Origin: Icerya purchasi
Lineage: Eukaryota > Arthropoda > Insecta > Hemiptera > Monophlebidae
Assembly (NCBI GenBank): GCA_039619475.1
Contig: CM077115.1
Coordinates: 148,930,274-148,994,273, forward strand
Direction: 5' to 3'
DNA length: 64,000 nt
Shown: positions 12,246 through 24,755 of the stretch, piece after piece
Layout of the letters: each line of letters starts with the position of its first letter
How positions within the stretch are numbered: position 1 is the stretch's first letter
Notes under the pieces: model-generated
The model's input: only the letters and a program-made list of their open reading frames with translations
Told to the model about the DNA's origin: nothing
The model's database searches: none
Program-made: the position numbers and the translations under genes

Positions 12246-14055
12246 AAAGAAAAACTATATATAAAAATTAGCTCGGGAAAAATTGCTAACAGTATAAGCA
12301 TTAGTAAAAAATGTATTATTATTTATAGAATAAATGTTTTGAAGAAAATTTTTCAAAGTCCCTCCCCATTTTCCGTAACTTCCAAAACGGCCTTGATTCT
12401 CAGCCTATAATACCTTTTCTTTTATTATTTTCATGCCACTCGAAAAAAAAAAAATTACACGCTTTCCGAAGTTTACGTCGCTCTGTCAGACATGTGTAAA
12501 CATCGTAAACAAAAAATAGATGCAAAAGTTTAAAATGCGAAATGTATAAAATAATTTGAGTACATTTTTTTTTCTGACGAGAAAAAGTTATGAAAACAGA
12601 TCGATAAAATTAATTCAAATAGAATGCAACTCTGGCAACCGCGATAAATCAAAACCTGCAAAAGTAATAGTAGTTCCACTCATCGAAGAAAGATTACAAA
12701 TGAAACGTTTTTATAATAATTTCATCAAATTTTTAATCGGGCATGGAAATAATAATGGGAAGTCTATTTGAAACGTTTTAAAATTGCTGAATCGGACATC
12801 TGTGTAAAGAGACTGTGAAGAGAAATCAGATGATTAACATTCGATTTTTGAATGCAAGAATTTTAGAAAAAAGGAAGATAATAAAAAATCTAATAAATAC
12901 ATAAACAAGACTTTTTCAATTTGTGCTTAATTTCGTTGACTATGTAATGAATAATAAAACAAAATACAGTAATTAACAATAAATAATAGCGGTAACAATT
13001 AGAAACTCTGACTGAGAAGCCACAAGGTGGTACAGCGGAGTCAAAATAAAAATAAAAATAAAAACGATTATTACAGGTGTTGTTTTAATTGAAATCTGAT
13101 CGTTTTTTTGGGGGCCGACAGACCTTTCCCTCGCAATGCTCACAAAAAAGTGCACCGATTCAATTTTGAAAATAAAAAGTTTTGTGTCGCATCATTTATG
13201 CGATGCAGTATCGGTGAAGACTTAATTGCTTTTTTTTTTCCCCTAAATTGAGACTACAAGATGACCGCATCATTAGTTCATAGTCTTCTTCTCGATAGCT
13301 GTTCTTATCGTAAAGATAGAGCGTCTGCGAAAAATAATTTGAAAGATTAGCAGCGATTACAATGCGTCATACGCAAGAGCTATAAGCCGCGGCAATTAAA
13401 CACGGTGTTATTTCATGTTTAGTAACCTGTTGGAGCTTTTCCAATTTGCAGCACAAGCAGTCGGTCCGTAAGTAAAATTATACGTTGACCAGCGCAGGTA
13501 ATTCTTCCGGCTTCGTACCAGCAATTTTAAATTGAGAAAAGCCCCCCAAAATATTTAACCCATTCTAATACTATTTAATTATCGCGGTCATTGAATTTAT
13601 CTCGTTTAGAGGCAACTCTTGTGCGTCATATTTGTTAAATAATTTTACTATTACAAAGCAATCGAAACACACACACATATATATATATATATATACAGCT
13701 GCTCTGAAAACGTGTTTCTTCCGCATTATTCAATCATGCACCAAAGGGAACGAGTGAATCTTACATAAAACTGAAACAGTGTTTTCACGAACTCAATGTC
13801 GGTCAGTTCATGATTAAAATGTCGAAAAATTATTTTCATGTCTGGAGCATTCGATTTACAAACATCATATACAAATGATTAAAATTTTTGACCTTATCCG
13901 TGTGTTAATTTTCGATTGTAAAAATTAATAGTGCGTGCTATGATTTTTTTTTTTTTGTTTGTAATATTTTCAATATATATATTTATCAAGCTGCAAGAAA
14001 AAAAAGACGTACAGCCCGTTCTATAGCAACTAGACAATTAATATATTTTTTTCAA
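12246..14055. other. Gene-less stretch
   Basis: No gene recognised. It includes an (AC)n(AT)n microsatellite (13667-13696). Otherwise AT-rich unique-looking sequence. Confidence 0.35.
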
Positions 14056-14059
14056 TCGA

Positions 14060-14580
14060 CGAAAAATTATAAAACCCACAAAATTTTACAGTCAAAAGGC
14101 CCAAAATTTTGAAAAATGTAAAAATCAAGTTTTAAGAAATTTTTTTCAAAAAATCCCACAATCAGTTCTATATGAGTTGCAGCATTAATTTTCTTTTTAA
14201 ACTACATAATAAGGTCTTCAGAATACAGCAAAAATATAAAATTTGAAAAATGTTGATAATTTAGCTGCCGAGCGACTTCAAATAAATAAATTATATATTA
14301 TAGGAATCAAATTTTGGGGAAATACACTCTTAAAGCGGTAAGACTCTTAAAAAAAGTCCATAGCCCTTTCTATGGTAGCTTTTTGAAAAAATGTTGTATA
14401 CCAATCACTACAATATAGGAAAAATACGAGACACGCCAATTTTTTTGAAATTAAAGGGTTCAAATTTTGAAAAAGTGTAAAAATTAAGTTTTAGGCAAAA
14501 GATTTTTAAAAACTTCTATACGCGATTCTACGTGAGTTGCGGTATTGATTTTCTTTTTAACCTGCTAAGGTCTCCAAAAA
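14060..14580. repeat. Diverged direct repeat, two copies of about 165 bp
   Basis: The segments at about 14060-14225 and 14415-14580 share, in the same order, a CAAAATTTTGAAAAATGTAAA-type block, AAGTTTTA, ATGAGTTGC/GTGAGTTGC, TTGATTTTCTTTTTAA and AAGGTCT. Identity is moderate, so the duplication is old. The intervening 190 bp is not repeated. Confidence 0.6.
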
Positions 14581-14833
14581 GAATTAAATGTAATATATTC
14601 CTCTGACATATATTCCTGCTAGCGGTTTCAGTTTTTCAGATATTTTAACCTAAATTTCACTTTTTTATTGACGTATTGGTGTACTTCTTTAAAATAAAAA
14701 AAAATAAAAATTTATATTTGAACGCTGCAGTCTTTATGAAAATTTACAAAGTAATACAATTTAAAGTCCGAAGGAACGGGCTCCGAAGCGGCCATCGAGA
14801 CCAATATCTCGTATATATATACATATATATATA

Positions 14834-15279
14834 TATAAACTCGGCCATTTTGGCTTCGCAAGGGGCTGTGCCCCTTGACCCCTCTTGCTTTCATTTCTGT
14901 CTCTTTCTCTTCTATACTTTGTATAAAATGATCAAAATTTACAACGTAATTCTTACTGGCGTCAACACAAAAAAAAATAACATAACCACAAAAGTCCTAT
15001 CCTAACATTTAACTTTCATTATATAAAATTAAGACATCTTTCCGTTTGATTTTTCGTTACATATTTCGATACATAAAATTGTGACATTTTTTAAATAGCA
15101 ATAACAAAAATCTTACAAAATGTAACAAATGTTACATAGAATTGGGACATTTTTTGGGACATTTTTTAGGGAATTTTTTGGGACATTTTTTAGGATATTT
15201 TTGGAACATTTTTTAGGATATTTTTTGGGACATTTTTTCTAATGGGGGGGTAGCCTGAGAATTACGTTGTAATTAATAT
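14834..15279 (+). repeat. Inverted-terminus repeat, copy A
   Basis: A core of 334 bp (14939-15272) is bounded by TTACAACGTAATTCT and its exact reverse complement AGAATTACGTTGTAA. The core carries internal short tandem units of GGGACATTTTTT / TTAGGATATTTTT. A 100-bp shared flank precedes it (ACTCGGCCATTTTGGC to ATGATCAAAATT), and ATTAATATA follows it. The same arrangement recurs at 15279-15545 in direct orientation and at 53089-53495 inverted, so the repeated unit is larger than the inverted-end core. It probably represents a non-autonomous DNA element or a derivative inserted in TA-rich DNA. Confidence 0.8.
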
Positions 15280-15545
15280 AACTCGGCCACTTTGGTCTCG
15301 CAAGGGGCTGTGCTCCTTGACCCTTTTTGCTTACATTTCTGTCTCTTTCTCTTCTATACTTTGTATAAAATGATCAAAATTTACAACGTAATTCTAAATC
15401 GGTCCATATGAATATAATAACATAATAACAAAAATCCTATAAAATCGAACAAACGTTACATAAAATTGGGATATTTTTTGGTACAAAAAATTGAGACATT
15501 TTTTTTAATGAGAGTAGCCTAAGAATTACGTTGTAATTAATATAT
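15279..15545 (+). repeat. Inverted-terminus repeat, copy B (tandem to copy A)
   Basis: Starts with ACTCGGCCACTTTGGTCTCG directly after copy A. The same 15-bp inverted termini are at 15381-15395 and 15522-15536, but the core is only 156 bp because most of the GGGACATTTTTT array is missing. Head-to-tail arrangement with copy A suggests a local duplication with later deletion. Confidence 0.8.
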
Positions 15546-15888
15546 ATGTATACTAGCTGTTTACCGTGGCTTCACTCTTCGGTCGATACCGCTGACCATC
15601 ATACACGATTTTGTTGCTCTTCCATTGGTATCGTCGAAATTATTACATTAGTTTTAGCCCGTTTAGGATAATGAGATTTTACCTTGAATGCACGGACGTT
15701 TTTCACTTTGGCAGGCAATAAAACTGTTCGTATTTTTCTTTACCGCAAGTCGGAAGCGCAAATGGAAAATCAATTGAAAGTTGCCATGAATTCTTCATTA
15801 TTCGTTTCCTTGCGTTTTATGTAATTAACCAGTCTTTGCAAACGATTTCGAATTTCCCTTGCTAAATTTCTAGATCCAAAACAAATGG

Positions 15889-15919
<31 letters not shown>

Positions 15920-16872
15920 GAAAGACAATAATATTTCTTTAGAAAATACCGATTAATGAAAAAACTGTAAGACTCGAAGAGAGCTCGTCCCAGTTGTATC
16001 GAGTAAAAGGGAAAGAACGGTGTACCTTAATGATGTTTTAAAATTTGATTTTTTGAGGGAACACTGCTGTTGAGTATTTTATATCTCTGTCATAATAGTA
16101 TTCGATGTTACCTAAATTTTTTCTCTTTTATTAAGTGTTTTTAATATGATTTTACTGTGAATTTTCGATTTTTTTTTGTTTCCTTATTCCTGATTTTGGT
16201 CCTTTTATTATTACGTTCAACTGTTGTCTGACTATACCTTATTTATTCTTCAAATATTTTTGAAGTTATCGGCTATATTGAAAGTTAGTAATTCAACAGA
16301 GACTGTTGATCTTACGTCTATGTACCGTCGATATTTCAAACCAAGTTATGTAATAATAATAATAATAATAATAATAATAGGCTTATTTTGTACCTAACAT
16401 CGTTGATGTAAAAGTTTCTTTGTTCCCTTCAGACTATTTATCGATGTATCTAAAATATTCTTTGTCGGTGTTTGACCACCAATCCCCGATATCGTTTGCT
16501 TAAAATACTATTTTAAAGAATATATCGAATAGTATAGACTCGCATTGACGATTTTTCCGTAATCTTTTCAATCACTATTTGCTTTATTTCTATTTATTAG
16601 TATCAAAGAGAAAAAATCCTCCTGGGGAGAAATATTTTCGTTTTTTCTCAATTTTCCGCGTAATAAACAATATAAATATAAGAAGAAGATACTGCTCGCA
16701 AGAAAGCACAGTTGGTGCAGTCCATTTTGTAACATTTCACCTAAGTCATTATTCGGTGTTAATGAAATAGATTCCAGCAAATAACTATTCCACTTAGAGT
16801 GTTATGCGGTATTTTTTACAAAAGATTTGCAGCTCTCAATCTGTTGTAGATGTTTTTGAACACGTTGCAAGC
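15546..16872. other. Gene-less stretch with low-complexity tracts
   Basis: At about 15553, ACTAGCTGTTTACCGTGGC resembles the CTAGCTGTTxCCCGCGGCTTC head of an interspersed repeat I recall from insect genomes, but I see only one copy here. Simple repeats are a T run at 15893-15919 and (TAA)n at 16351-16379. No gene is recognised. Confidence 0.35.
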
Positions 16873-16998
16873 CAAGTAGAAAAGAACTGTCCCGAGTATT
16901 CGATCCATTAGAACCTTAAATACATTATGAAAAGTTGAACTTCACAATTCCCGACGCCCTCTAAAGGGTATGAGACTTACTTTACTTACTTTACTTGA
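16873..16998 (+). mobile_element. 5'-truncated SINE (family 1), 3' end only
   Basis: AAGTAGAAAAGAACTGTCCC, CGATCCATTAGAACCTTAA and CTTCACAATTCCCGACGCCC match the 3' half of the SINE copies at 41023-41303 and 56431-56709. The tRNA-like head is absent. The end is a short array of ACTTT/ACTT units (about 16975-16996), a plausible SINE tail. Confidence 0.75.
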
Positions 16999-17539
16999 TG
17001 GCTAGCGTAATTTCGTAACAAGTATTTTCAGTTGGAGTGCCACTGCGATAATGGAGGCTAGCTGTTGGAGGAAAGTTGGAAATGCTTTCAGCGGATTAGT
17101 TCAGCATTTTGTATGGTATTCGATACGTTTAGAAGATCCACCCCGGCTGACAGATGAGTGCAAAACGGAGCCAATAAACTTTTTTCAGCGCGAATAAAGT
17201 CATAGTACATCTGAACTGGTATACATTGTCGCATAATTTGCTCATTATTTTCAAGATCTTGGATGGTGATTGACAAGTATGCTTAAGATCGAAAATGCTA
17301 TATTGCCTTAGGTTTTTAACCGAAAAATGTAATCCAAAAAATTGTGATTCCTCCCGACTGTTTTGGTAATTACCACATAATTAAATTTACTAGGTACGAC
17401 TGTTTTTTAATCGAAATAATGCAAGTTTAGTCATACTCCACAGTTGTAGGTTATCCGGATATTTTCGTGACAGGCTTTGAGCACAAAAAAGTCTACAGTG
17501 TTTAAAATCATCTGAAAAGTCTGGCTGTAACCGTTGATA

Positions 17540-17584
<45 letters not shown>

Positions 17585-19382
17585 ATAAGCGTATTTATTG
17601 AAACGAGAAAATAACGCTCTCGCACCGCATCATTTTTGATAATCAAATCTCTTCTTTGCTTTATTTTCTCATAACATTGGATTTTTATTAGTTTTAATTT
17701 CTACTGCTGTAAAATAGTTGTGTCACTTAATGCGCACGGCCCTCATAATTCTTTGTTTAAATTCTACCTTTTCTTTATATTATCTTTTAATCAGTTTCAT
17801 ATCTCGACTTTATTTCTTTCGATTAATTAATGAGAATTACTTAACAACGCAAATTAATAAAAAAAAGGATTGCATAAATTACAGAAGTAACACCGGTCTG
17901 ACCTTCGAAATAGTAATGAAATCTCGTAACGGCAGTATTTTAATATCTATCTCTTAAATTATTTAATATCTATAATTATATTTTCATTATATCATCCGTT
18001 ATTGATTTTTTCGAAACTTTTTGGCAAATACTTGAGTGATCTAGTTGTTTTTCAGTCGTATCCGCTTTTAAAAAAATTATGCTAATCTTTTAATGTCTAT
18101 ATGGTTTTACCAGTGATTCCGTTATAAAATTTGTACGAAATATTTTGCGAAATAGTTTTTCACCGACTAAATACATTCAAAAGCACAAACATATCATTTT
18201 TTTTTTTATACGTGAAATTACGACGATGAAAAAATGAGGATTAAACCAACATAAGAATTAAAAACGGAAAAAAATTACCGTATCATTGAATTTTTTCATA
18301 CTTTCGAAGACGTTTATAATTTTTGCTATTTGCAACAACCCGATAAGAAATAATCTTTTTCTGATATTTTTTACCACACGTTTTTACCAATCTGAAATTA
18401 ACAATAAGGTATTTCACGTGTTACAGCAGAACAACAGAGAATAATGTTTCAAATTCTATGTTTCACGGAAAAAAATCGAGAAAAATTCATTTCAATCAAA
18501 TTCACCCTCAAAAGTTAAATTTTCTGTAGCCAATTATAAGCGATAATTTTTTATTTGCGTGCAACATTTCGGTATCGTAAAAACCGATTTTTGTCATTTT
18601 TGAATTGATAGAGATAAACTACATATATGGAATTCTCCCGATTCTAGTAATACTCATCTTCTTAACCGGTATATAACCGATTTTCATTTTATATATATAT
18701 ATATATATATTTTATTTATTTTTCTTTACATTAACCTTTCGTTATTTTTCAAATGTTCGGACGGAAGTGATTAAAGCAGTTTAATAAAGATCATGTTTGG
18801 CATTTTTCGACGTTGATTGTCATTGTTTCTCCATCCTTGGTATAGCGTTCTTTGTCAGATTTCATTCCTTGTTACTACACTAATTGCTGTCCTATGTACA
18901 CGTGTTGATGGGTAATCGTCTATTATTGGCAAGCCCAGGGAGAAACCCAAACAAGAAAAAAAAAAAAAAAAAAGATTATTATAATAATTTTACTTATAAA
19001 AACTGCCAGTAATAATTAAATAAATAGATAAGTAAATGAATGCCCAAAAGTTGCAGTTACTAACTGTTATAATTATGTTAAATACGAATTGTATTCATTC
19101 ACATATATATATATATATATATATAACATTAATTATTTATAAATAAACATAAAAATGTCACTAACAACATCTAAAAAAAACTTTATGAACATTTAAAAAT
19201 TTCATAAAACGCATTTAAATCTTCTCGTCCGACGACCGATTTCGTCTATTTTATCAGACACATTCATGAACTAAAATTTTATTGAATTCGTTATTGGCGA
19301 TGTGTTGTCATTATAAACAAACTAATTTATTGTTGTTTATTATTTTTAAAATTAACATTTCTATAAGTTACGCTGTATTTTT
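16999..19382. other. Gene-less stretch with TA microsatellites
   Basis: Simple repeats are (TA)n at 17542-17581, 18691-18710 and 19103-19125, and an A run at about 18957-18973. A minus-strand open frame at 17088-17276 starts with TTG after an in-frame stop and shows no known motif. Nothing else is supported. Confidence 0.35.
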
Positions 19383-20110
19383 AATCGACTTCAAAAAAAG
19401 GAGAAGGTATTCAATTCGACTGTATTTTTGTTTTTTTTTTTTTTATATATAACTTTAGAACTTTCATCTAGATGAACCGATTTTGATGATCCTTCTTTTA
19501 TTTGAAAGGTCATGTATTTCTCATGCGGTCCCATTTAAATTTGATCAAGATCTGACTGGTAGTTTTTGAGTTATCCTTAATAATGCGGAAGTTGAAGCTT
19601 TTTGGATGCTTTTCATTCGTGATTAGTTTCAACGTCCGGTTTTAGATTTATTGACTTAATAAAATACTATATAAATTTGCCAAATTACCATGTGGAAATA
19701 CGTAGCTTTTGATGTTTTCACACCGTGGAAATATCTGTTCTTATTAAAACGTTTTAATTTAATTGAATAAAAATGCACTAAAAAGTAAAAAATAAAATGC
19801 TTTTTTACAAAAAATAAATATCGATACCTTCAAGTATCATCAAATTCATATTAAAAGAATAATTAAAAACTTCATTAAATGTTCATTAAATTGTTCCTAG
19901 AGATTATGAATTTGATGCCGACTCTAATTAAGGTATCTTCTATAAGAATTACGATAATATCACCCTTAAGGTGTTATAACACTCTGACATATATATTTTC
20001 TCATCGGGAGTAATTATTTTTTACTTTTCAGTGCACATTTTTAAATTTTTATAATGAACCTTCAAGTATCGATTTTTAATTTTTTGTAAAAAATCATTTT
20101 ATTCTTTAAT
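19383..20110 (+). mobile_element. Foldback repeat, copy 1 (CGACTTCAAAAAAGGAG family, loop inverted)
   Basis: Opens with CGACTTCAAAAAAAGGAG, GGTATTCAATTCGACTGTA and a T tract, followed by AGATGAACCGATTTTGATGA, and matches 60933-61730 over its length. The 3' half should be a long inverted repeat. Here the inner left arm is missing and the central loop (19838-19920) is in the opposite orientation to the loop of copy 2. The right arm (TACTTTTCAGTGCAC, ATCGGGAGTAATTATTTTTT) is retained. No intact gene is present. The element is probably non-autonomous, and its class is not certain. Confidence 0.8.
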
Positions 20111-23100
20111 TATATGATCTGCGTGTATGTTGATCATACTGCTTTCTGTTTTATCATTCCAAATAAATTTTTATATACATTTTCTTTAATCGTTATTTCT
20201 CCAATTATCTCTCTTCGACTCTCCCCAAGTGTTACCCTCACTTCCGTGACTTTATTATTCTTCGCATGTGACATTCCTTATTAATCTTTCTTTCCACATT
20301 CCATTCATATCGACCGCTTTTCTCATCGTTTCCAGAGTAAGTAGTTATTGGCTCATGTGCTCAATTCTACTGCTATTCTAAGAAATTTCTATAAGCTTTA
20401 ATGTAAAAAATTTCACCTCGGGTCACGTGCTTACGTTCTTTTTCCTTCTTTTTACGCTGAACTAGTAGATTCGGGATATCTCTTAATTGAAATGATACAC
20501 CTTTAACTGCAACTGTCTGACCGGCGTCGTTGTTAATCTGGTAATATACCTGTGTGAGCCGGAAAGTTGGAAGAAATTAGAATCGATAAATTAAAAAAAA
20601 AAAAAAAAAAGCGGATACAAAAACGTAGAAAAACATACAGGTGGAAATTATCCTGCCCTTATTTCGCATATGAAGTAAATCAGTCGTCCGCACTTTAATT
20701 TTCTCTTTTTTTTTTCAGGGAATGGTCGCCGACAGATGACTAGTGTGAGAAATACACTCGGAAAGTCTTTTAACAACTTTGCAGGGAAAACGGGTAATAA
20801 AATAGCGAGAAAAGAAAAAACTGAGAATTAATTGGAATTCTTGTTACTTTTTAAAAACGGTTTTGCTTTTCCTCCGACTAACAGCCACACAAATATCCTC
20901 GTCCATTAACGCGTTCAATGAGCATTCCAACCATGTAAAAAGTGGTCGTTCCAGCGTAGTTGGTGTTTTTCTCCTTCTCCAGCCCTCCTTACCGACGGAT
21001 AATAATTCCAGGTGAAAATCGGAAAAAGTCAATTTCAAGACGGAAATTCTAAAAATTCGTATCCGACCGGCGTTGTTGTTCCCATTTTCTGCTCCCGTCA
21101 TCTTCGCCGTACGCCCGCGTACACATAGATACAGGCAAACACGACGCGCACGCCATCAGTCTTCTTTTTCAAGCGCAGACAGTTTCATTTTTCAAATGGA
21201 AAGGCCGCGGTGGTTTCCAGATGCGAAAGTGCGCTCAATCTACCCGGCACGGGAAACGGGTTGGGAAGCGGCAGAGCCGCTCAATGGGTAACACGTCGTC
21301 GTCTGCGAGCGGGAATACCAGAGAATTCGGTGGAAAGTATTTTCGCAGAATTTCGTTTTAGCAAGAATGTTGCGGTGGAGGCGGATTGACAGCTGGGCGT
21401 GGGGGGGGGGGGGGGGAGTCCGGCTGGGAAACTTATATCCGAACGAAGTCGACGAGTAGGACGACGACGGAAACGCTGCTTGCGAACGAGAAAAATAAGA
21501 GAAGTTTTGTATTTGGTGACTGCTGGCTGGCTGGCTGGCTGGCTGGCTGCAGAAGCGCCGGAAAGTTCAGTTGGTTTTGCAAAAACAAGGAAAAACTTAA
21601 GTCGAGATAATGAGAAATTGCCGGACCAGCGGACTCGGCGTCGTCCGGGCTAGATTCGGAAAGGACCGTCCACCCCATCTTCAGATGAAGTTTTTAGCGG
21701 AAAAGTAATTTCGGGATTCCAGCCGATAGCCGGAGCGTGAATTTCATTAAAATCGCGTTGCCGAGTTATCCACGGGCGCCGCGTATGGGTGAACCTACAC
21801 ATTCATCACCAAGACGGAATCCGTGTGGCTCAGTGTGGGTCCCCCCTTCTCGCGAAAGGCGCTCTGTTGTTTTACTAACCGACAAGCCTCGGTCGGACTC
21901 TGTGCCGGATTGTCTGTAAAATATTCATTCGCGTTTCTTCATTTCTTCGAGTTCTTCGCCGAATCTTTCCGCCGTTCGTTCTCTCACACACGGCGCCACA
22001 CTAACGTTCCATCGCACCACGCTAATACAGAGTTGTTGCGTATTGGAAACGCGAGGCATCATCATCACGCACGGTCGCTTTCATACGGCAGCGACAGTGT
22101 AGCCAATCCTTTAGAATTGCCACGCTAATTTCAAATGACCGTACACATTCGGTGCAACACTCTTCTCTCTTCCGTATAACGGCAAATCCCGAGTAATAGC
22201 CAAATATGGATATCTTTCGACGACGACTTATTCTCATCATCGTTCACGTACATTACTTTCTTTTGTCCGCGCGCATTTCAATAAAACACCGTTCGAGAGG
22301 CTAACCATTGCCTTTTAGTATTAGCGGCGGCTTATACACACGAGTCTTGCTCGAATGCTTCCTTCTCTCGCTTCTCGTAAAGCATTTTCAAAGAACAGAG
22401 GGACGACTCATTATTAATATTTTGAATTCTGTGAGAAGGAGAGCCTTTTGTATTATTATTTCGAAAAGCTAACCGTTATGTCTGTTTTCAGCTTTGGCGG
22501 TGTGTAAATTTGTGTTTTTACTCCCGACTAAATTAACCGTGCCTTTGATTTTTTCTTCACAATTACCTTGTTTTCCAGTATCGCTTTTTTGATTTCTGAA
22601 ATAATTCTCATATTTCTCGTGAAATATGTAAGACCAATGTAGTCGGACCGGCCGCCCCCGGCAGAATACTGAAATATGAAAATATTACTTTATACTCAGT
22701 CTGCAATATGTGACTTTTATGCATAGAGACTGGCTAAACAAACAACGGAAGCTGGGCGCTAAAAAAAGAAAAATTTTCATCGAATAATTCCTCTGGTAAT
22801 TTTATCGAGTTTTTTTTAAGCGGAAAAAGGAAATATCGCTGTGAACGTAAATAAAACTTCGAGTAATAATGTGATTACTCGAAATCTTCAGTAAAATCAC
22901 AAAAAAATATAAATTCAAAACCGATAAAAAAAAAACTAAATAAATTTAACTTCTCTGTACGCCTCCTCGAAATCCGAAAATATTTTCGTAGTCTCTACGT
23001 TCTGGGTCCCCTTTAAGTAGCGATAATTATCAATTAAATTTCAGAAAAACAATTTTATTCGCTTATCGTAATTATAAAATAACTCAAATTCGGCAATTTA

Positions 23101-23379
23101 TAGGTAAATCAAAGAACATAATGATTAGGACATGTTAAAAATTTATTGCCGAAATTTTCTACTCTCAGTCTTTGTAAAAGTGTGCGTGCCCCCCCCCCCC
23201 CCCACGACTGTTCAAAATCTGAAGGAGACACTTGACAAAATTCAGAATTTTCTTCAAAAACAATTGGAAATAAAAAATCGAGCAAAAAGTTTAAGTCAAT
23301 TTCGAAACAATTACATTTTTTAGAAAATTTAAAAAAATATTCACTATAATCGAAGTTATAAATCACGAATAAACGTTGG
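20111..23379. other. Gene-less stretch with a GC-richer block at about 20950-22330
   Basis: The block at about 20950-22330 is richer in G+C and CpG than its flanks. It includes a 16-base G run (21401-21416) and (GGCT)n (21525-21549). Several open frames overlap here on both strands, but none has a family motif and all are under 105 codons. A 15-base C run lies at 23189-23203. The composition would suit a promoter/5' exon neighbourhood or conserved regulatory DNA of a host gene, but that is inference only. Confidence 0.4.
21525..21549. repeat. (GGCT)n microsatellite
   Basis: Six consecutive CTGG/GGCT tetranucleotides, seen directly. Confidence 0.9.
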
Positions 23380-24755
23380 AATCGCCAATGAGTCGTTGCT
23401 GCTAGTTACAATTACTGAAAACCTTGATGCATTTCGGGAATTAACATTAAATACCCTTACGGAAAATAACATTGACCTCTGTCGTATTCTAAGCCGATGC
23501 TACGATGGCGCAAGTGTAATTAGCGGGAAAACTTCGGGAGTTGCGACCGGAATAGAAAATAAATTGGGCCGAAAAGTTCCTTACGTCCATTGCTATAATA
23601 ATGCTTGCATTCGATAATCATCAGGACCATCTCGGAAATTACTTTCATTCGTTTATTTTTTGATCAATGTGTATCATGTTACATGAATTCTTTCACCATA
23701 TGCCTTGTATGGTGGAAAGAAGATTGGTCGGCTCCCCGAATAGCGCTGTTCGGGACACTTTGCGATTACAAAAGTTGTAAACGATAATTATTCGGAGACT
23801 TTGACTACTTTAGATGGAATTAAAAATGACAGATTTAACGGTGACGACGTCGTCAAGAGTGAAAAAGTCATGCTCAATTTGGAATTCCGAATGGCTATGG
23901 TTGTGGCCAAAAAGATCTTATCCATACTTCAGCCTGCAGACGTAGCTTTATAAGCCCCAAGCGCAGGTTTGAAAGACGCCATAGCAATCATAAAGTGCGT
24001 CCAAAATGAAATAACGAAATTGAGATCAGATGAAATGTATAATCAAATTTTCGAAGAAGTTTATGACAAGTGGCCATTCCGAAAATAGGACCCAGAATCA
24101 GAAGAGGTAAGTCAAAAAAGTCTAAGCGGATGGATGACTACTTGATGTATGGCTCTTCCTGTTCTTCCGTGAGACAAAATATAAAAGACCAGGACGGTCA
24201 GCCATTTAAATCTGAATATTACGAAACGTTGGACACACTAATTGCTGAATTACAAATAAGATTTTCCGACAACGACGATCTACACTAAACTCATTAGCCA
24301 GTCTCGATGAGTTGGATGTAAACAAAATGGTACTTTTGAAAAATTTGGGTAATTAAACAAAACTATGTTGCTGCTTGTAAAATATTATTGTTATTTATAT
24401 TTATGTCCAATTCACAATTTCAACTAATTTTTCAAGTCTAACAATTCCATCAAGGGAAAAGAAGCTACTGTGGTTAAAGCTGAGTTGAGTGTCGTCGCGA
24501 GGATAAAACTGAAAACACAATGCAAGTTTTTTTACACAGGCACTGAGAGGCCTTCAAAGATACATATGAACTCTTTGCATCGATGGCGACCATAAGATGT
24601 AGCACTGCAGTATGTGAATCAACATTTTCAACTTTGACTGCAATCAATAGACGTCAGAGGCTGTGGCTGTCAATGGGTCACGAAAGAATGGCAAAAACGG
24701 TATTTCTTGCCTTTGAAAAGAAAAGAACGTCCGTCGCATTTTTAATAATATGACG
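23380..24755 (+). pseudogene. hAT-superfamily transposase relic (MYM-finger-associated type)
   Basis: Reading across frames in order: LTENNIDLCRILSRCYDGAS (about 23455-23515) with SGKTSGV and VHCYNNA, matching the CRGQxYDGAxxMSGKxxGVQ...VHCxAH block of hAT transposases; VNDNYSETLTTLDGIKND (about 23780) and LEFRMAMVVAKKILSILQPA (about 23880); YETLDTLIAELQIRFSDNDD (about 24220-24285). Finally ASMATIRCSTAVCESTF (about 24580-24630) and MGHERMAKTVFLAFEK (about 24673) form the C-terminal hAT dimerisation domain. In-frame stops (for example at about 23949) and frame changes show it is inactive. The N-terminal finger region is missing or unrecognisable. I could not assign terminal inverted repeats. 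Confidence 0.8.

Noticed and set aside
17088..17276. 62-codon minus-strand frame with protein-like composition
   Set aside because: Starts with TTG after an in-frame stop, has no recognisable homology, and ends without further open sequence. Possibly a very old transposon scrap.
21156..21160. TCAGT initiator-like element in the GC-richer block
   Set aside because: The 5-mer is too common, no downstream promoter element was found at the right spacing, and no transcript start evidence exists.
21386..22240. Cluster of open frames in the GC-richer block
   Set aside because: Length is explained by fewer stop codons in GC-richer DNA. The translations are low-complexity (Gly runs, Ala-Gly-Trp-Leu repeats from GGCT) and conflict between strands.
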